Origin: Paramecium octaurelia
Taxonomy: Eukaryota; Ciliophora; Oligohymenophorea; Peniculida; Parameciidae
NCBI GenBank assembly: GCA_905182995.1
Contig: CAJJDP010000117.1
Span: forward strand, 305,433-369,432
Length of the DNA stretch: 64,000 nt
Reading direction: 5' to 3'
Below are positions 22,853-34,214 of the stretch, one piece after another. Both the position numbers and the translations under genes were made by a program. Position 1 is the stretch's first letter. Each line of letters opens with the position of its first letter. The notes beneath the pieces are model-generated. The model saw only the letters and a list, made by a program, of their open reading frames with translations, did not search any database and was not told the origin of the DNA.

Positions 22853-25800
22853 TCAGGATGAGATTTTAAATAAGAGTTTCGTTTGCCTCTCAAAAGCAGC
22901 ATCACCATAAATTACTACTTATGGGATTAAGAATAAATATCTTCTAGCATAGTAAAATTGTTTGTACAAATAGCGATTGATAAGTGCGAAAATAATTACT
23001 AAGGTAGTAATCATAAAAATTAAATAAATAATGGAAATAATCTATATATATAGTTACATTTACAAATAAACTATCCTAAACCAATTTAGCCTAAGATAAG
23101 AAGTCATCTTTAAAAGCTACATTCGTTTGTTTTATTAATTCTGATAGAATAAACACTCCCTCTAATTCATTCACAGTGTTTTCAGTTTTGTTGAGAAATT
23201 TGTTTATTTGTTTTTCATTGTTAATGCTAGAGTAAACAAAAACTAAAGCTCCCTGCAACCCTTTCTATAGACTTCCTCCTAAAGTTGAGAAGCATAAGTC
23301 CTTGCTTTTGGTCATTAAATCTTAAGATAGCAGGTCGCAAAGATTACTATTACTAAGATCTTCTAGATATTGATAGAAACTATGACTAAGTACGAACTCA
23401 TCCCTAAAATCTAAACATAACTATTACATTTGGAGTTAAGAAAAATACAGAGTGAAATTTTAGACTTGCTATAAGCATGTTTCAATTTAGAGCAATATTT
23501 AAGATATTTCTTCATCTTTATAGAAGGGGTATCTCCATCGATAATAAAGCACCTCTCTCATAGCATATATAGTCGGAATATTTGTACCGAGATGCGACAT
23601 TCCCAAATAGAATTCACAAGTTGGTTCATATTTGTTTAGATAATTCTTCATTACGAAATATTTTAACAGCCCAAAAGATATAAGAATTATTGATTAAAAT
23701 AATAGAACTATATATTTATTTCCAATTGTCAATCTAATAGATTTTTCTTTCCCGTTTTATTTTATTGATGTCACATTTGAATGATTTTTATATTCTTCAA
23801 TTTCGTTTTCTTTTTGCTCTATTCTAAATTGGAAAGGTTAAATTTATTCTGATTTATTATACATATCAATAAATCTATTGAGACGTCTTATCTCTTATTT
23901 TGTTACTTCAAGATCGCAGTAAAGAAGGAGAAGAAAAAACCTACTTAAGCATTGCTCATTTTTAAATAAGCAATATATTTCCAAAGCAAAAAATACCAAT
24001 TATAAAATAACAAAAGGATAAAATAAGGTTATCTCCTTATCTAAATTTAATTCAATTCTTAGGATAGTTTCCAAAAATAATTGTTCATTTAATTCGTCAA
24101 AAGCATTGTATAAAGTTAAGAGATTTCGATAGGAATAGAATATATAAGGTGAGTCTGAGACAGTTCTACCATCATATTTATAGGCTGCTTTAAATGTGTA
24201 TTAGTAATTGATTAGTATGCTTAATGACTATCTCATCGTGATATTATACAGTTCTCCAACATCTGTCTTTATATAAATATAAAAATCATAATATTCAGCT
24301 AAAAAGTCTTAAAGTGTCAATCTATTTAGAATGGCTGCTTAATTTTATTAAACATCATCAAACCCTAGGTTTAAATTTGAATTTGGAAACATCAAATATT
24401 TATCCAATTAACTCTTTGTGATTGATTTTGCTGTAAATTAAGCATTGTAATTGATAATTGTATATCTTGTAACAATAAATGATTCAACTGGTTAAAACAA
24501 ATAATATTTAATCTAAAGGAGATCGATATCCACATTATTTTACTCTAATACATTAAGGCTTGTAATCAAAGAGATGAGAATTTAATTTAGGAATAAAATT
24601 TAGTTGAATATTAAGACTATGACTAATAACCTACTAAATTTACTAATAGTATTATTATGTCTTATTTTTTCGAAAATTCCATATTTTGAAATATTCTTAA
24701 CAAAATACAATTATTTTTTATTTTCTTCCTCTATCGAACAACTTTCAATTTCCTCATCTCCATCTATAATATATTGACTTTAAAAAATGTTTTAGTAAGT
24801 GGTTGGTCTAAACATCGTTTATTGATTCTTTCTTCTATTTTAAAATTCACCTTCTTGATCAAAATCTATCAACGCTAATGTTTGATGATCTCTACCTGAT
24901 AAAAGTACTTCATCTTTATTAGCACAAAAGCCATCCTATTTCTCAAGTAAATAATCTTGTGAATCGTAGGGAGAGATTACTTTAACTTATTCATCCATGT
25001 CGTCCTTATCATGTACTGCTATTTAAGCATATGTTTTTAAAGTTAAATTACGATAAGGCACTTTGACTTAGTTTTTTATGTAATTAAAAATAACTTTATA
25101 AAACCCATAATTTGATTTTATTATATTACAATGGGAAATATATGTATCTAATTTTGATTTATCCATCCAAAGATCATTCATCACCATTTATTAGAGTTTG
25201 CCATTATAATTTCTTGTAATAAAATCTAGATATTTTTGAAGTTGAAACCCTTTCAAAAATTTGAGTTCTAAATACTAAACCTAATCATTTTGAGATAGCT
25301 CTGTAAATTCTGGAATTAAATATCCTACTTTAATACCATGAAAATGTTCGCATAAATCTTGACTAATCTCAAGTGAATCAAAAAATCCTCTACTAAACCC
25401 AACAATGTTAAGATTTGCATCTACTATCAAGGCAATTAAATCTTCATTGGGTACATTAGCAATTGTAACTGAATTGATGAGGTTATTTTAGATGAAAACA
25501 TCGTTTATAATAGTAATAGGATTTACGAAGTCATCATTTTGATAAAATGTTGATGTAGTCTCCTAAAAAAATTTAGATTCTCCTGTTTTTAAAAAATTTT
25601 TTATCATTTCTTCATGATATTCTTTTATCCCTTTTGGAACTATTTCTTCCAAGTGAGAAATAGGATATTTCATGATACTCTCGTAATTTGATGAAACTTT
25701 AAGAACCTTCCTATTTTCTAAATTAGTAATTAAATAAATTGTTTTGGTTGAATAAAAATCTAATGTTAGGGACAAAATTTTCGTATAAATTGCTTCATCA

Positions 25801-27402
25801 TTAAATGAGGTTAAATTTGTTACTCTTAGAGCTTGCAAATAGTCATTACAAAGTTCTGCATATGCAAATATCAGATATCTTTAATATCTTTTCAAAGGAA
25901 ACTGTTTATATAAATGTTCAATTTCATTTATAATTTTTTCAAATTTCTAGATACATTGATCTGCTTATTTCTCAAGCTTGGATCTCCTAATCTCATTTTA
26001 ATTAACAAGTAATAAAAATTTTATTTTATTCTCGCAATCTTTAATCAGTTAGTTACTTAATTCCTCACTTTTATTTTCTACCTTAATAAAATTCTCTATA
26101 TCAAGATTAAAGACTTTATTGTGTATCATTTGGCTAAATATAGTCATTTATTGTTTTAACTCAAACTTGCATTTTAAAGTGCAAATATCAAACTTCATTT
26201 GTTATACAAAGGATGTAGACTTAATTTATTTAGTAATATAATCATAAGCTCCATAATAGTCTTCAAAAAGTAGAAATAGAGAAAAATGCTGTTGTGAATC
26301 CTAAAATCTTGATAATAATTACTTAAATCTTGATTTTTTCCAAAAAATTAGAATAACTTTTGCCAGTACTTTTTTTTTTTATTATTTCACTAAATTTGAA
26401 ATGTTTTTAGTTCAAATTTCGTTTATAGAATACTACTTTGATACTAGCATCATCGCTTTAATTTTAGTAGAATATATGAATAATTTTATTATGATAATTT
26501 TCCCATTCTTCTGAAACGATAAACTAATTCTCAAAAAAGCGATGTGAAATTCTAATCCAGAATGGCCATAATAGTATAAATAACATTTAAGGACTGCGGT
26601 TTTCTACATTCTAAAACTAAGTTATGAGAATTCCAAAACAGTAAAACACTGAATTCAAATAAGTGGGCAATTGTAATTTTAAAAGGCCTAAATTCGTTTA
26701 TGGGAGGTAAGTGATTATGTTGGCTATATGTAAAGAACAAATTATTATTGATATGGCGACTTAAAGCAATAGCAAAAACCTACTTTAGTAATTTTACAGA
26801 TATAAAAATATTTATGTTATATTTAAAATTTGGATGCAATAATAATAAAATGATTAATTCTAATGATTGAAAGTATGATATTTAAACATTATGCTAACTT
26901 TTGTAAAGGTAATTCTATAAATTAATATGCAGCAGTAAACGCATGCAATAATATATGAGTAAGCTTGCTCTTGTAATAATATCACTTCGACAATAATATT
27001 AAAAAGCCAAACATCAAATATTTAATTCATTAAAAACACTGTCTTGCTAATAAGAGAAAATTTATCATTCAATTTAATCAACTATTAAGTATTTGATCCT
27101 TACAGTCCAATGTTAATAAAGGATATAACAATTCCAATATAAAAAATGTACAACAATAACCTCTGGGTTGTTTCTTAATGATTGAAAAATAAATATGGTC
27201 TCATCAACTTTGCCATATAAACAAATGACTCATCTCCAAAAAATGTATTATAATTTGGAACCACTGCATATGAAAAAGGAAGCAATGCTCCTAGCAAGCC
27301 AAAAAAATATATAAATTACTGACTTACTTCATATTCTTACTCAGTTGTGATTGAATTGCTAATTAATCGAAAAACAAATTTACCAAAAACTTCCTTAAAC
27401 AT
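22853..27402 (-). CDS. Large multi-TM protein with central PAS-like domain
   Basis: One gene of about 4.5 kb running from ATG 27400-27402 (MFKEVFGKFVFRLISNSITT) to TGA 22853-22855. N-terminal part: several TM helices (FIYFFGLLGALLPFSYAVV; LLLYIFYIGIVISFINIGL; VWLFNIIVEVILL; YIIACVYCCILIYRI). Middle: long helices, then a PAS-like segment around 25838-25300 (KTIYLITNLENRKVLKVSSN, YPISHLEEIVPKGIKEYHEE, LIALIVDANLNIVGFSRGFF). Then more TM helices near 24600 (LLVIVLIFNQILFLN) and 24040 (FYPFVILQLVFFALEIYCLF), 23720 (IVLLFQSIILISFGLL) and a last one near 23010 (TTLVIIFALINRYL). I recognise this as a plan common in ciliates, with a sensory PAS fold between two TM blocks. Ligand and output are unknown. 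Confidence 0.8.
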
Positions 27403-28489
27403 TTTATTTATAATAGAGAAAAATGAAAAGAAATACAATTTATAGAGTTAATATTTAAATATTTCTTTGGCCATCCCGTATTATTTTAGAAAATCTTAAC
27501 AGCTTAAACATTTATCAATCTTCTGATATAATTTCGAAATTGCCAATTGCACTCAACTATAAAGAAATTAAAGACATTATTTAATTAATTTCTTTGAAAA
27601 AAGATACTGAATTACTTTCACTTAAATCAATTATTGTTAATAATATTAATAATATATAGATTAATCTTTCTAATCGTCGTAAGAATCAAAGTCTAATAAA
27701 TATCAACTGCATAATGATTAATTAGTTATTTATACTCATTTAGATATTATTTTTTTTCTCATAATGATTTAATCCGCCTGCAAGATCTTCTTTAGTTAAT
27801 TATTCAGTTTTCCTCTTCAGTTTAAAAATTTGTAAGTTTCTTTGTAAAAAGTAGCAACAATTAATATTATGAATTTTTATTGCCGATTTTAAATTCAAAG
27901 GATAAATAATGATCTAAAAACGCTCTTAAAGCCTTAGTTTACCAGTCTAACAATAGCAGATTGCAAAATTATAAGTACTCTATTAAAGTAATACCTGTTA
28001 TCTATTATTCTTGAACCAATTCTGTAGATAATTTTGTAAAATGAAAATTGAAAATCCACCTGAAAAAATTTAATTAAAATAATAATATTTTTGTTCTTTG
28101 ATAAGAATAAAATTAAAAATGAATTATTACCCATGTTTTATTGAAATTTAAAAATAAAGATATTATCATATGATTAGACCTAGAAATATATAATTAGACA
28201 GTGAAATATTAATTTAAGACTTGAGGGCAGTTTTTATAATTAAAGTAAATTATGATTTAATTTCTTAAAACTTTAAAATGCAATAAAATAACTCTCTAGA
28301 AATTATTTTGATGAGTTCTGACTCTTTTGATATACTTATGTACCAATTTAATTAATAATTCTACATTTTTCTGTAAAACTTAGTAAAATTATTAAAAAGT
28401 AGTGATTAGTAGGAAAATGTATTCTTAAGAAAACTAAGTATTATTACTGTAATTCATCCAGGAATAAAATATGGCTTGTGAGTAACATT
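27403..28489. other. Intergenic, no convincing gene
   Basis: About 1.1 kb of extremely AT-rich DNA upstream of the PAS gene. A minus-strand frame of 66 codons at 27934-28134 (MGNNSFLILFLSKNKN...) exists but has no motif and no partner exons, so it is not called. Confidence 0.5.
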
Positions 28490-28867
28490 ATGGTTAAAAA
28501 TAACAAATAGATAGTTGATTTATCGGAAACTTAGACAATAATTTAAAGCATTAACAAAAAGTAAATTGAGTAACCAATAATTGAACATCATCACACTTTA
28601 TCGGAATTGGAGGAAGTGGAGAATGAGTCTTAGGAATAGTCATAATTTTAAGTATTGCAGGAAGACAAAGAGGAATTGGAAATGAAATTGAATTAATAAA
28701 AGAACAAGATTAAATTGTAAGATAGAATTATTGATAATTTAATTATTTATAACTTCAGTTATTTTCTAATTAATACGAATAGGATATCACCAAAGATTTG
28801 GCCATTAGTTCCTAATTTTTAAATACTGCAGGCATTAAGATTATACACTCTTCCTTATTCTTAATGA
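28490..28867 (+). CDS. Possible short coiled-coil ORF, overlaps next gene antisense
   Basis: An open frame from ATG 28490 reads MVKNNKQIVDLSETQTII, then a strong heptad-like stretch (LEEVENESQEQSQFQVLQED, KEELEMKLNQQKNKIKLQD). The first 250 bases look coding. The last 110 bases run antisense over the end of the 28755-29604 gene, which is unusual in this compact genome, so the true 3' end may lie near 28740 after an exon boundary I cannot place. Could be a small gene, a relic or chance. Confidence 0.35.
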
Positions 28868-29604
28868 ATCCATCAATTGGATCATGTTTTTATTGATTAA
28901 AAGTTATCCTCTACCCAATAGATTAGATATCAAATGTTAAAACAGGATCGCTAATGTAACAATTAAACATAATTTCTGATAATTTACTGAAGAAAGCCTC
29001 TATCAAATCGTTATTATTTAGTTTTAGGTATTTTTATAATTCTATACTGATTGATGATTAATTTCGCATACATTTTTCGTATACCTGTTTGTAATTTCCT
29101 TAAAATGATTTCCTCATCACATTCAATATTGGTCCATCTATGTTAGTGAAACATCCCACCTAAACATATTGTTTATTATATTACCTCCATTATATTTTTG
29201 AATAGTGGTGTGAAGTATTCTTGAATTATTTTATCTATCCGAATCATAGAAGCAGAAAAGAAATAAATAATACCTTTGAGATTTAATTCTTAAGTCAACA
29301 CATCGAAAAAAATATCAAAACATTCGCATTTATAAAATTCCGCAATAGAATTACTTAATTCATTTGCCATAGGAAATTATATACTAGTGTTTGAAAACCC
29401 AGATACCATGCATCTTAGATGGGATTGCATTTATAGAATCTCATGCTATAGATTTTAATTTTCCTTAGTCAAATTCTCCTTCTCTTTCTTAGTTAATTGC
29501 AACTTATTCATTAATAGTTTTATTTTTCCTTTCAATTCTTCCTATGTTCCGTCTAAATAATCTTAAGGTTTTTAGTAATTTTCTTTGGCACAATTATTCT
29601 TCAT
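28755..29604 (-). CDS. Coiled-coil hypothetical protein, 274 aa
   Basis: Starts at ATG 29602-29604 (MKNNCAKENYQKPQDYLDG), one 25 nt intron (GTAATATAATAAAC...) near 29160-29185, ends at TGA 28755-28757. Residues 20-65 are a coiled coil (GKIKLLMNKLQLTKKEKENL). The rest is a compact alpha/beta region: GIIYFFSASMIRIDKIIQEY, VGCFTNIDGPILNVMRKSF, then CYISDPVLTFDIQSIGQRIT and DGFIKNKEECIILMPAVF. The pattern could be a small sensor-like fold, but no family is recognised. It is divergent from the HSPA12-like gene with only 70 bases between starts, so they share a promoter region. Confidence 0.7.
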
Positions 29605-29674
29605 ATTTAAATTATGCTGTTACAACATTTATTTTTATATTTTAAATTTAAATCATAATTTGCAGTTAATAAAA

Positions 29675-31500
29675 ATGGCTTTATTAAAAGACGATACTGC
29701 ATTTACTCATGTAATTGCAATAGATTTTGGGACTGGAGCATCAGGGTATAATATTAGGGGAATTATTTTAGATTTGGATTAGCTCCAAGAATTTTAGATA
29801 AGGAAGGCAAACCAAGAATTGAGGTTTTCAATCCATGTGATGATACAGATGATCAAAAAACACCAACTGCAATTCTATTTGATAATAATGGTTAATTTAT
29901 TGAATTTGGTTCTTAAGCACTTTAAAAATATGCAAGCATGCTTGATGATGGTGAAACAGCCTATTTGTTTTAAAATGTAAAAAATAATTATAAAATTCTT
30001 AGTATAAAATGCATTTGTATCATATGCATAATCAAGCTAGGTCATTGGATAATCGAGAACTATCATTAATGCTAATAATAAGGGAAACATTAAAATATAT
30101 AAGCAGCAAAGCAATATAGAAATTGAAGGAATAGGTAGGAAAAGTGATACCTACAAAAATCAGATGGGTATTAACAGTTCCAGCATTGTGGAGTGAAGAA
30201 CATAAATAATTTATGAGAAAGGCAGCAGTTGAAGCAGGCATAGTTGATCATATAAATTCTCCAAATTTATTACTATGTTTAGAACCAGAAGGCGCATCTA
30301 TTCAATGTAGAGAGGATGCCGAATAAACACTAAAGGAATAAATGGCCAAGAACTCTGTTGTGATGGTTTTAGATTGCGGAGGTGGTACTGTTGATATAAC
30401 AGTTCATAAATTATTATGCGAGCCAAACGAAAAATTTTTATGTAATGAATTAATACCATCTTCTGGGGGCTGTGAATGGGGATCCAAATATGTTGATCTC
30501 TATTTCGAGGAATTTTTGAAGGAGTTTTTGGGCGATAAATTATTTAGATCTTATTAATTAAATGCTATTGCTCGTTTAGATATATTAAGAGATTTTGAAA
30601 TACTGAAAAGGAAATTTAAAGGAAATAAGGATGAAAAATGTATGATCAAATTCTCTTATTTGGGAGAAGAATTAAACACAAATAAATTGTCACTATTAGT
30701 TAAAGAACACAATCAAAAACATCCTCCAGAATATCAGGTTAAATTAAAGGGATTATCAAATGTTGAAATACCATCAGCTTTGATGGCTTCATTCTTTTAG
30801 ACTCTATTTGAAAATATAAAAAATAAAGTTGCTTAATTATTAGTTTAAGTGGAATAGAAAAAGGAAAAAGTAAACTTTATTTTTATGGTCGGAGGTTTTA
30901 GCGAATCTCCTTTTTTGAAGTAAGAAATTATTAAAAGATTTGAAAATAATACAATTTCGATTTTAGTACCAAGAAGGCCTTAAGTCTCAGTCATAAGAGG
31001 GGCTTGCTTATTTGGTTTAAGTCCAAGATCCATCACAAGTAGAATAGCTAAGAAAACTTATGGAATTAATACATTAACAACTTTTGATCCTGAAAGACAT
31101 CCGATAAAAAAAAAAGTCATAATAGAAGGAGAAGAATTTAGTGAGGATGTATTTGATGCTTTTGTTAGGAAAGGAGATGCTGTTGGGTATTATTATAATA
31201 CTATAATTTAGTTGTGATGAGGTTCATACTAAAATATATTGTCCAGTCAGATCTAGGCAGACCATAATGAGAATCATCTTTTATGTAACTGAGAAAAGGG
31301 AAGTGGAATTTGTAGATTAATAAGATGTTCAATAATTAGGGGAATTGTGCATAGATATTGGAAAACCATTATAGTCTGTAGAGGATAAGACAGTAAAAGT
31401 TACTTTACTATTTGGAACCACCTGTATATATGCTACTGCAACTAATAAGGATGGAACTGAAATAAAAAATTGCGAGTTCAAATTCGAATGTGGGTAATGA
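29675..31500 (+). CDS. HSPA12-like Hsp70-family ATPase
   Basis: Three introns (26, 26 and 25 nt; near 29749, 29977 and 31188) leave 582 aa. Motifs: N-terminal phosphate loop VIAIDFGTGASGFGLAP, TPTAILFDNNG, IRWVLTVPALWSEEHKQFMR, second phosphate loop VMVLDCGGGTVDITVHKL, GGCEWGSKYVDLYFEEFL, adenosine loop FMVGGFSESPFLKQEI, and the C-terminal ERHPIKKKVIIEGEEFSEDV followed by FDAFVRKGD. The last block is typical of HSPA12A/B and their protist relatives, not of canonical Hsp70; there is no EEVD tail and no usual substrate-binding domain. Predicted cytosolic ATPase with an atypical client-binding role. The start used is the ATG nearest the conserved fold; an upstream in-frame ATG at 29585 adds a non-conserved hydrophobic stretch. 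Confidence 0.92.
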
Positions 31501-32109
31501 TCATTTTAATTAATAATTCAATTATAATAATTTTCTTATTTTTATTACCTAAATTTTAATAATGTTAATAAAAAACCAGAAATATTTTCTTAATCTTAAC
31601 TATTTTTAATAAAATGGATTAGCATATCACTAATTCTTATTATTCGTAGACTTCAAAAGTGTTTTTTAGACCATTGAGAAGGAAAGACTATACTAAAAGA
31701 CTTATAAATTTTTCACTGATAAAAAGCAGAATATTTAGAAGCCATAGCTCAACTGGAAAATCTTCATAATGTATATTAAGATTTATAAAAACTAATTTCG
31801 AATAGAATTTAAAAATATATTATTAAATTAATATCAAAAACAAAATCAAAAAACAATAAAAGCTTATATAATGATTTTAATATGTTATTTAGATTCTAAA
31901 TGTTTAAATGAAAAATCATAAAATTCATTTGTATTATAATCACATAATTAATTATCATTCTATTTTCATGAAACTACCACACCTTTATGAAACTGTAATA
32001 CAGGCTCTATTTTCTCGATTTTTGAAAAACAGTTAATATGTTTTTATCAGTATGTTATTTGTTTTTTACTGTAAAAAACTTGACATCCTTTTGTTTTTAT
32101 ACAATTAAA
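31501..32109. other. Intergenic; only a weak short ORF
   Basis: AT-rich DNA after the HSPA12-like gene. A plus-strand frame starting at about 31616 (MDQHITNSYYSQTSKVFF) runs some 260 bases but has no motif and competes with a second frame, so it is not called as a gene. Confidence 0.4.
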
Positions 32110-32700
32110 TAAACCATTACTAATTAAATTTAATGGCTGTTATTGATAAAACTTCTCCTATTTCAATATAATATAATTTAGAAATCATATAAGTAATTTC
32201 ATTTTAATTATAATTGCATTAGAATTGAATATTGTAAGAGTTCTCCCAAAACTTCATTAGAAAAAATAGAAAAAAATAATAAGGAAGAGTTTGTTTGAGA
32301 ATTTTTAAAACATATGATATTTATGATCAATAAAATGCTTTATCAAGAATCGCATATTAAAGACTTGCTGAAGTTTTAGATGTGTCTTTATATTATTGAT
32401 GACAAATATTCTCCCAAAAGATTAAATTATCTATTTCAATGATTTTAGGTTTTTCATATTCTAATTCAATTAATGAAAATATTTTTCTAATTATTGCTTT
32501 ATTAAAATATTTCCATTTGCCATAAGGTTTTTTAATTTTTAGATACTTATTTATCATCAACATATTCAGTGAATTTGATTAAATTGAAATTATTGATAGA
32601 TATATACTAAACAAATTTTGAAGTGAATTTAATCTAAAGTGATATTAATGAACTCAGAACTTACAAAAATTACGAACGAAATATCTAGTTTTTTAGACAT
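32110..32700 (-). pseudogene. Possible gene relic on minus strand
   Basis: Minus-strand stretches look coding, for example KPYGKWKYFNKAIIRKIFSL followed by IIEIDNLIFWENICHQQYKD, and further on VLKILKQTLPYY. An in-frame TGA at about 32325-32330 interrupts the frame and the 5' part (MSKKLDISFVIF) would need a one-base shift to join. No GT-AG intron repairs these. It may be a decayed gene, or chance openness caused by a one-stop code; confidence is low. Confidence 0.3.
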
Positions 32701-33361
32701 TCTGATGTTATTAAAACTTTTTGTTCCTGAATTTAATTTTTATAAATGAAATTTTCGATTTTTATGATAGGAACAGAGAGAAGCGAGAAAAAAACGACAA
32801 TTTAAAGAATTTGTTTTCAAGATGTTGTTTTAAACAGTTAAATTAAAGCAGTTTATTATTATTAAATTCTATTCTTAATAGGAAGATATAATATTTTCTT
32901 CATAATCAAGTTTATTTAACAATCTTTGCAAATTGTAAGAAAATATTAATTCATAAATAAAAAGCAATTAAAAATTACAAAAAATGTATTATTATTTTCA
33001 AGCAAAAATAGCATATATTTGGAAATATTTAATAGGATTTCTTTAAATCTAAATCTGATTCAACTTAATTTAATATTTTTCAATGATAGATTCCATTTAT
33101 GAAATAAATTAACATGATATTTAATAATTATCCTTTAATAAAATATCCTTAAAATTAGATGCATAATTGAATATAATGAATTTTAAATTCATCATCCAAA
33201 TCTTAAAAAATTGAAAGGTTATTGATAAAAAAAGTAGTTTTCTCATTCTTTAGATGCAGGTTTTGTTATAAAATAGAGAATTTTTTATTTAAACTCCGTA
33301 AACATTAACATCAGAAAATTGATCGAAGTGAGCGATTGATGAATTATAAAATTTGCAAGAA

Positions 33362-33700
33362 TCATGTTCTTAATTAGAACTCTGCTTTAAAAGATAATAA
33401 TCCATCATCATAAATTAATGTTAAATCAGAGTTAATCAAGACCATATAAACAAAGGCTGATTTTAATATACACCAATTCCCTCTAGTAAAGATAGTTGAT
33501 GAACTTGTATAAGTGTTCAAAGAGCTGATGAATGGTATTTGTGCATGAGAATGGTGTTTTTCCCAAATCAATTTCCAGTGTTCTTTACCCACAAAAATTC
33601 TCTATTAAATTAAGATGCATAGATATGGACTAAATTAAATAGGCCTATGAAATATGATTATATTCCTAATTCATGAATTAGGTAAATTTGAGTGTCAAAT
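33362..33700 (-). pseudogene. Short coding-like fragment, possible relic
   Basis: Minus frame ending at TGA 33362-33364 reads RIFVGKEHWKLIWEKHHSHA, then IPFISSLNTYTSSST and SDLTLIYDDGLLSFKAEF. The composition is protein-like and less AT-rich than the flanks. No in-frame ATG with acceptable splicing is found upstream; an in-frame TGA lies at about 33690. Either a small gene with an unrecognised first exon or a fragment. Confidence 0.35.
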
Positions 33701-33737
33701 TAGATAAAGTTTAGTGAAGATATGGAGAAAAGTGAAG

Positions 33738-34115
33738 AAGGTAACAATACTTTGGAGGATATATTTTGACTGGTTAATCTAAACCTCTCCATACCTTAAG
33801 TCCTTAAATAAGGAAAGGAATCAACTTATTGCATATGTGATTTTGATTTTACGGTAGTAAACAATAATTTCCCTCAATTTAAATAATAAAGATTAGCAGA
33901 ATACGGTTTGAAAAGCTTCGTGTAAATAGATCTAAAATATAAGGTAAACAAACAGTTTATAAAATATATTTTTGATTAATTTCTATAGTAAAATACTGAG
34001 ATAGATGTTGCTTTTGCTCTATTGAAACCTCAGTAGACTTAAATAATGATTTTCATTATCTTTATGATAATTTCTGTGAGACGTTCAACAAATTGAGAAG
34101 AGGATATTCCATGAT
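33738..34115 (+). pseudogene. Frameshifted gene relic
   Basis: Two protein-like pieces lie in different frames: ILTGQSKPLHTLSPQIRK at about 33765-33820, and STYCICDFDFTVVNNNFPQF continuing to RLAEYGLKSFVQIDLKYK, then after a candidate intron (GTAAACAAACAG...) QNTEIDVAFALLKPQQT. The first pair joins only if one base is removed near 33825, where no intron fits. This suggests a decayed gene or a sequence error. No family recognised. Confidence 0.35.
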
Positions 34116-34214
34116 AATTATTATATATTATTTTAAATTAATATATGCATTATAATAAAACTAAAGGTCTTTGTCAAACTACCAATATTTGTAATTTAAA
34201 TAATATTAATTTTA

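Noticed and set aside
27934-28134. Minus-strand 66-codon ORF
   Set aside because: No motif, no flanking exons and very AT-rich; length is expected by chance with one stop codon.
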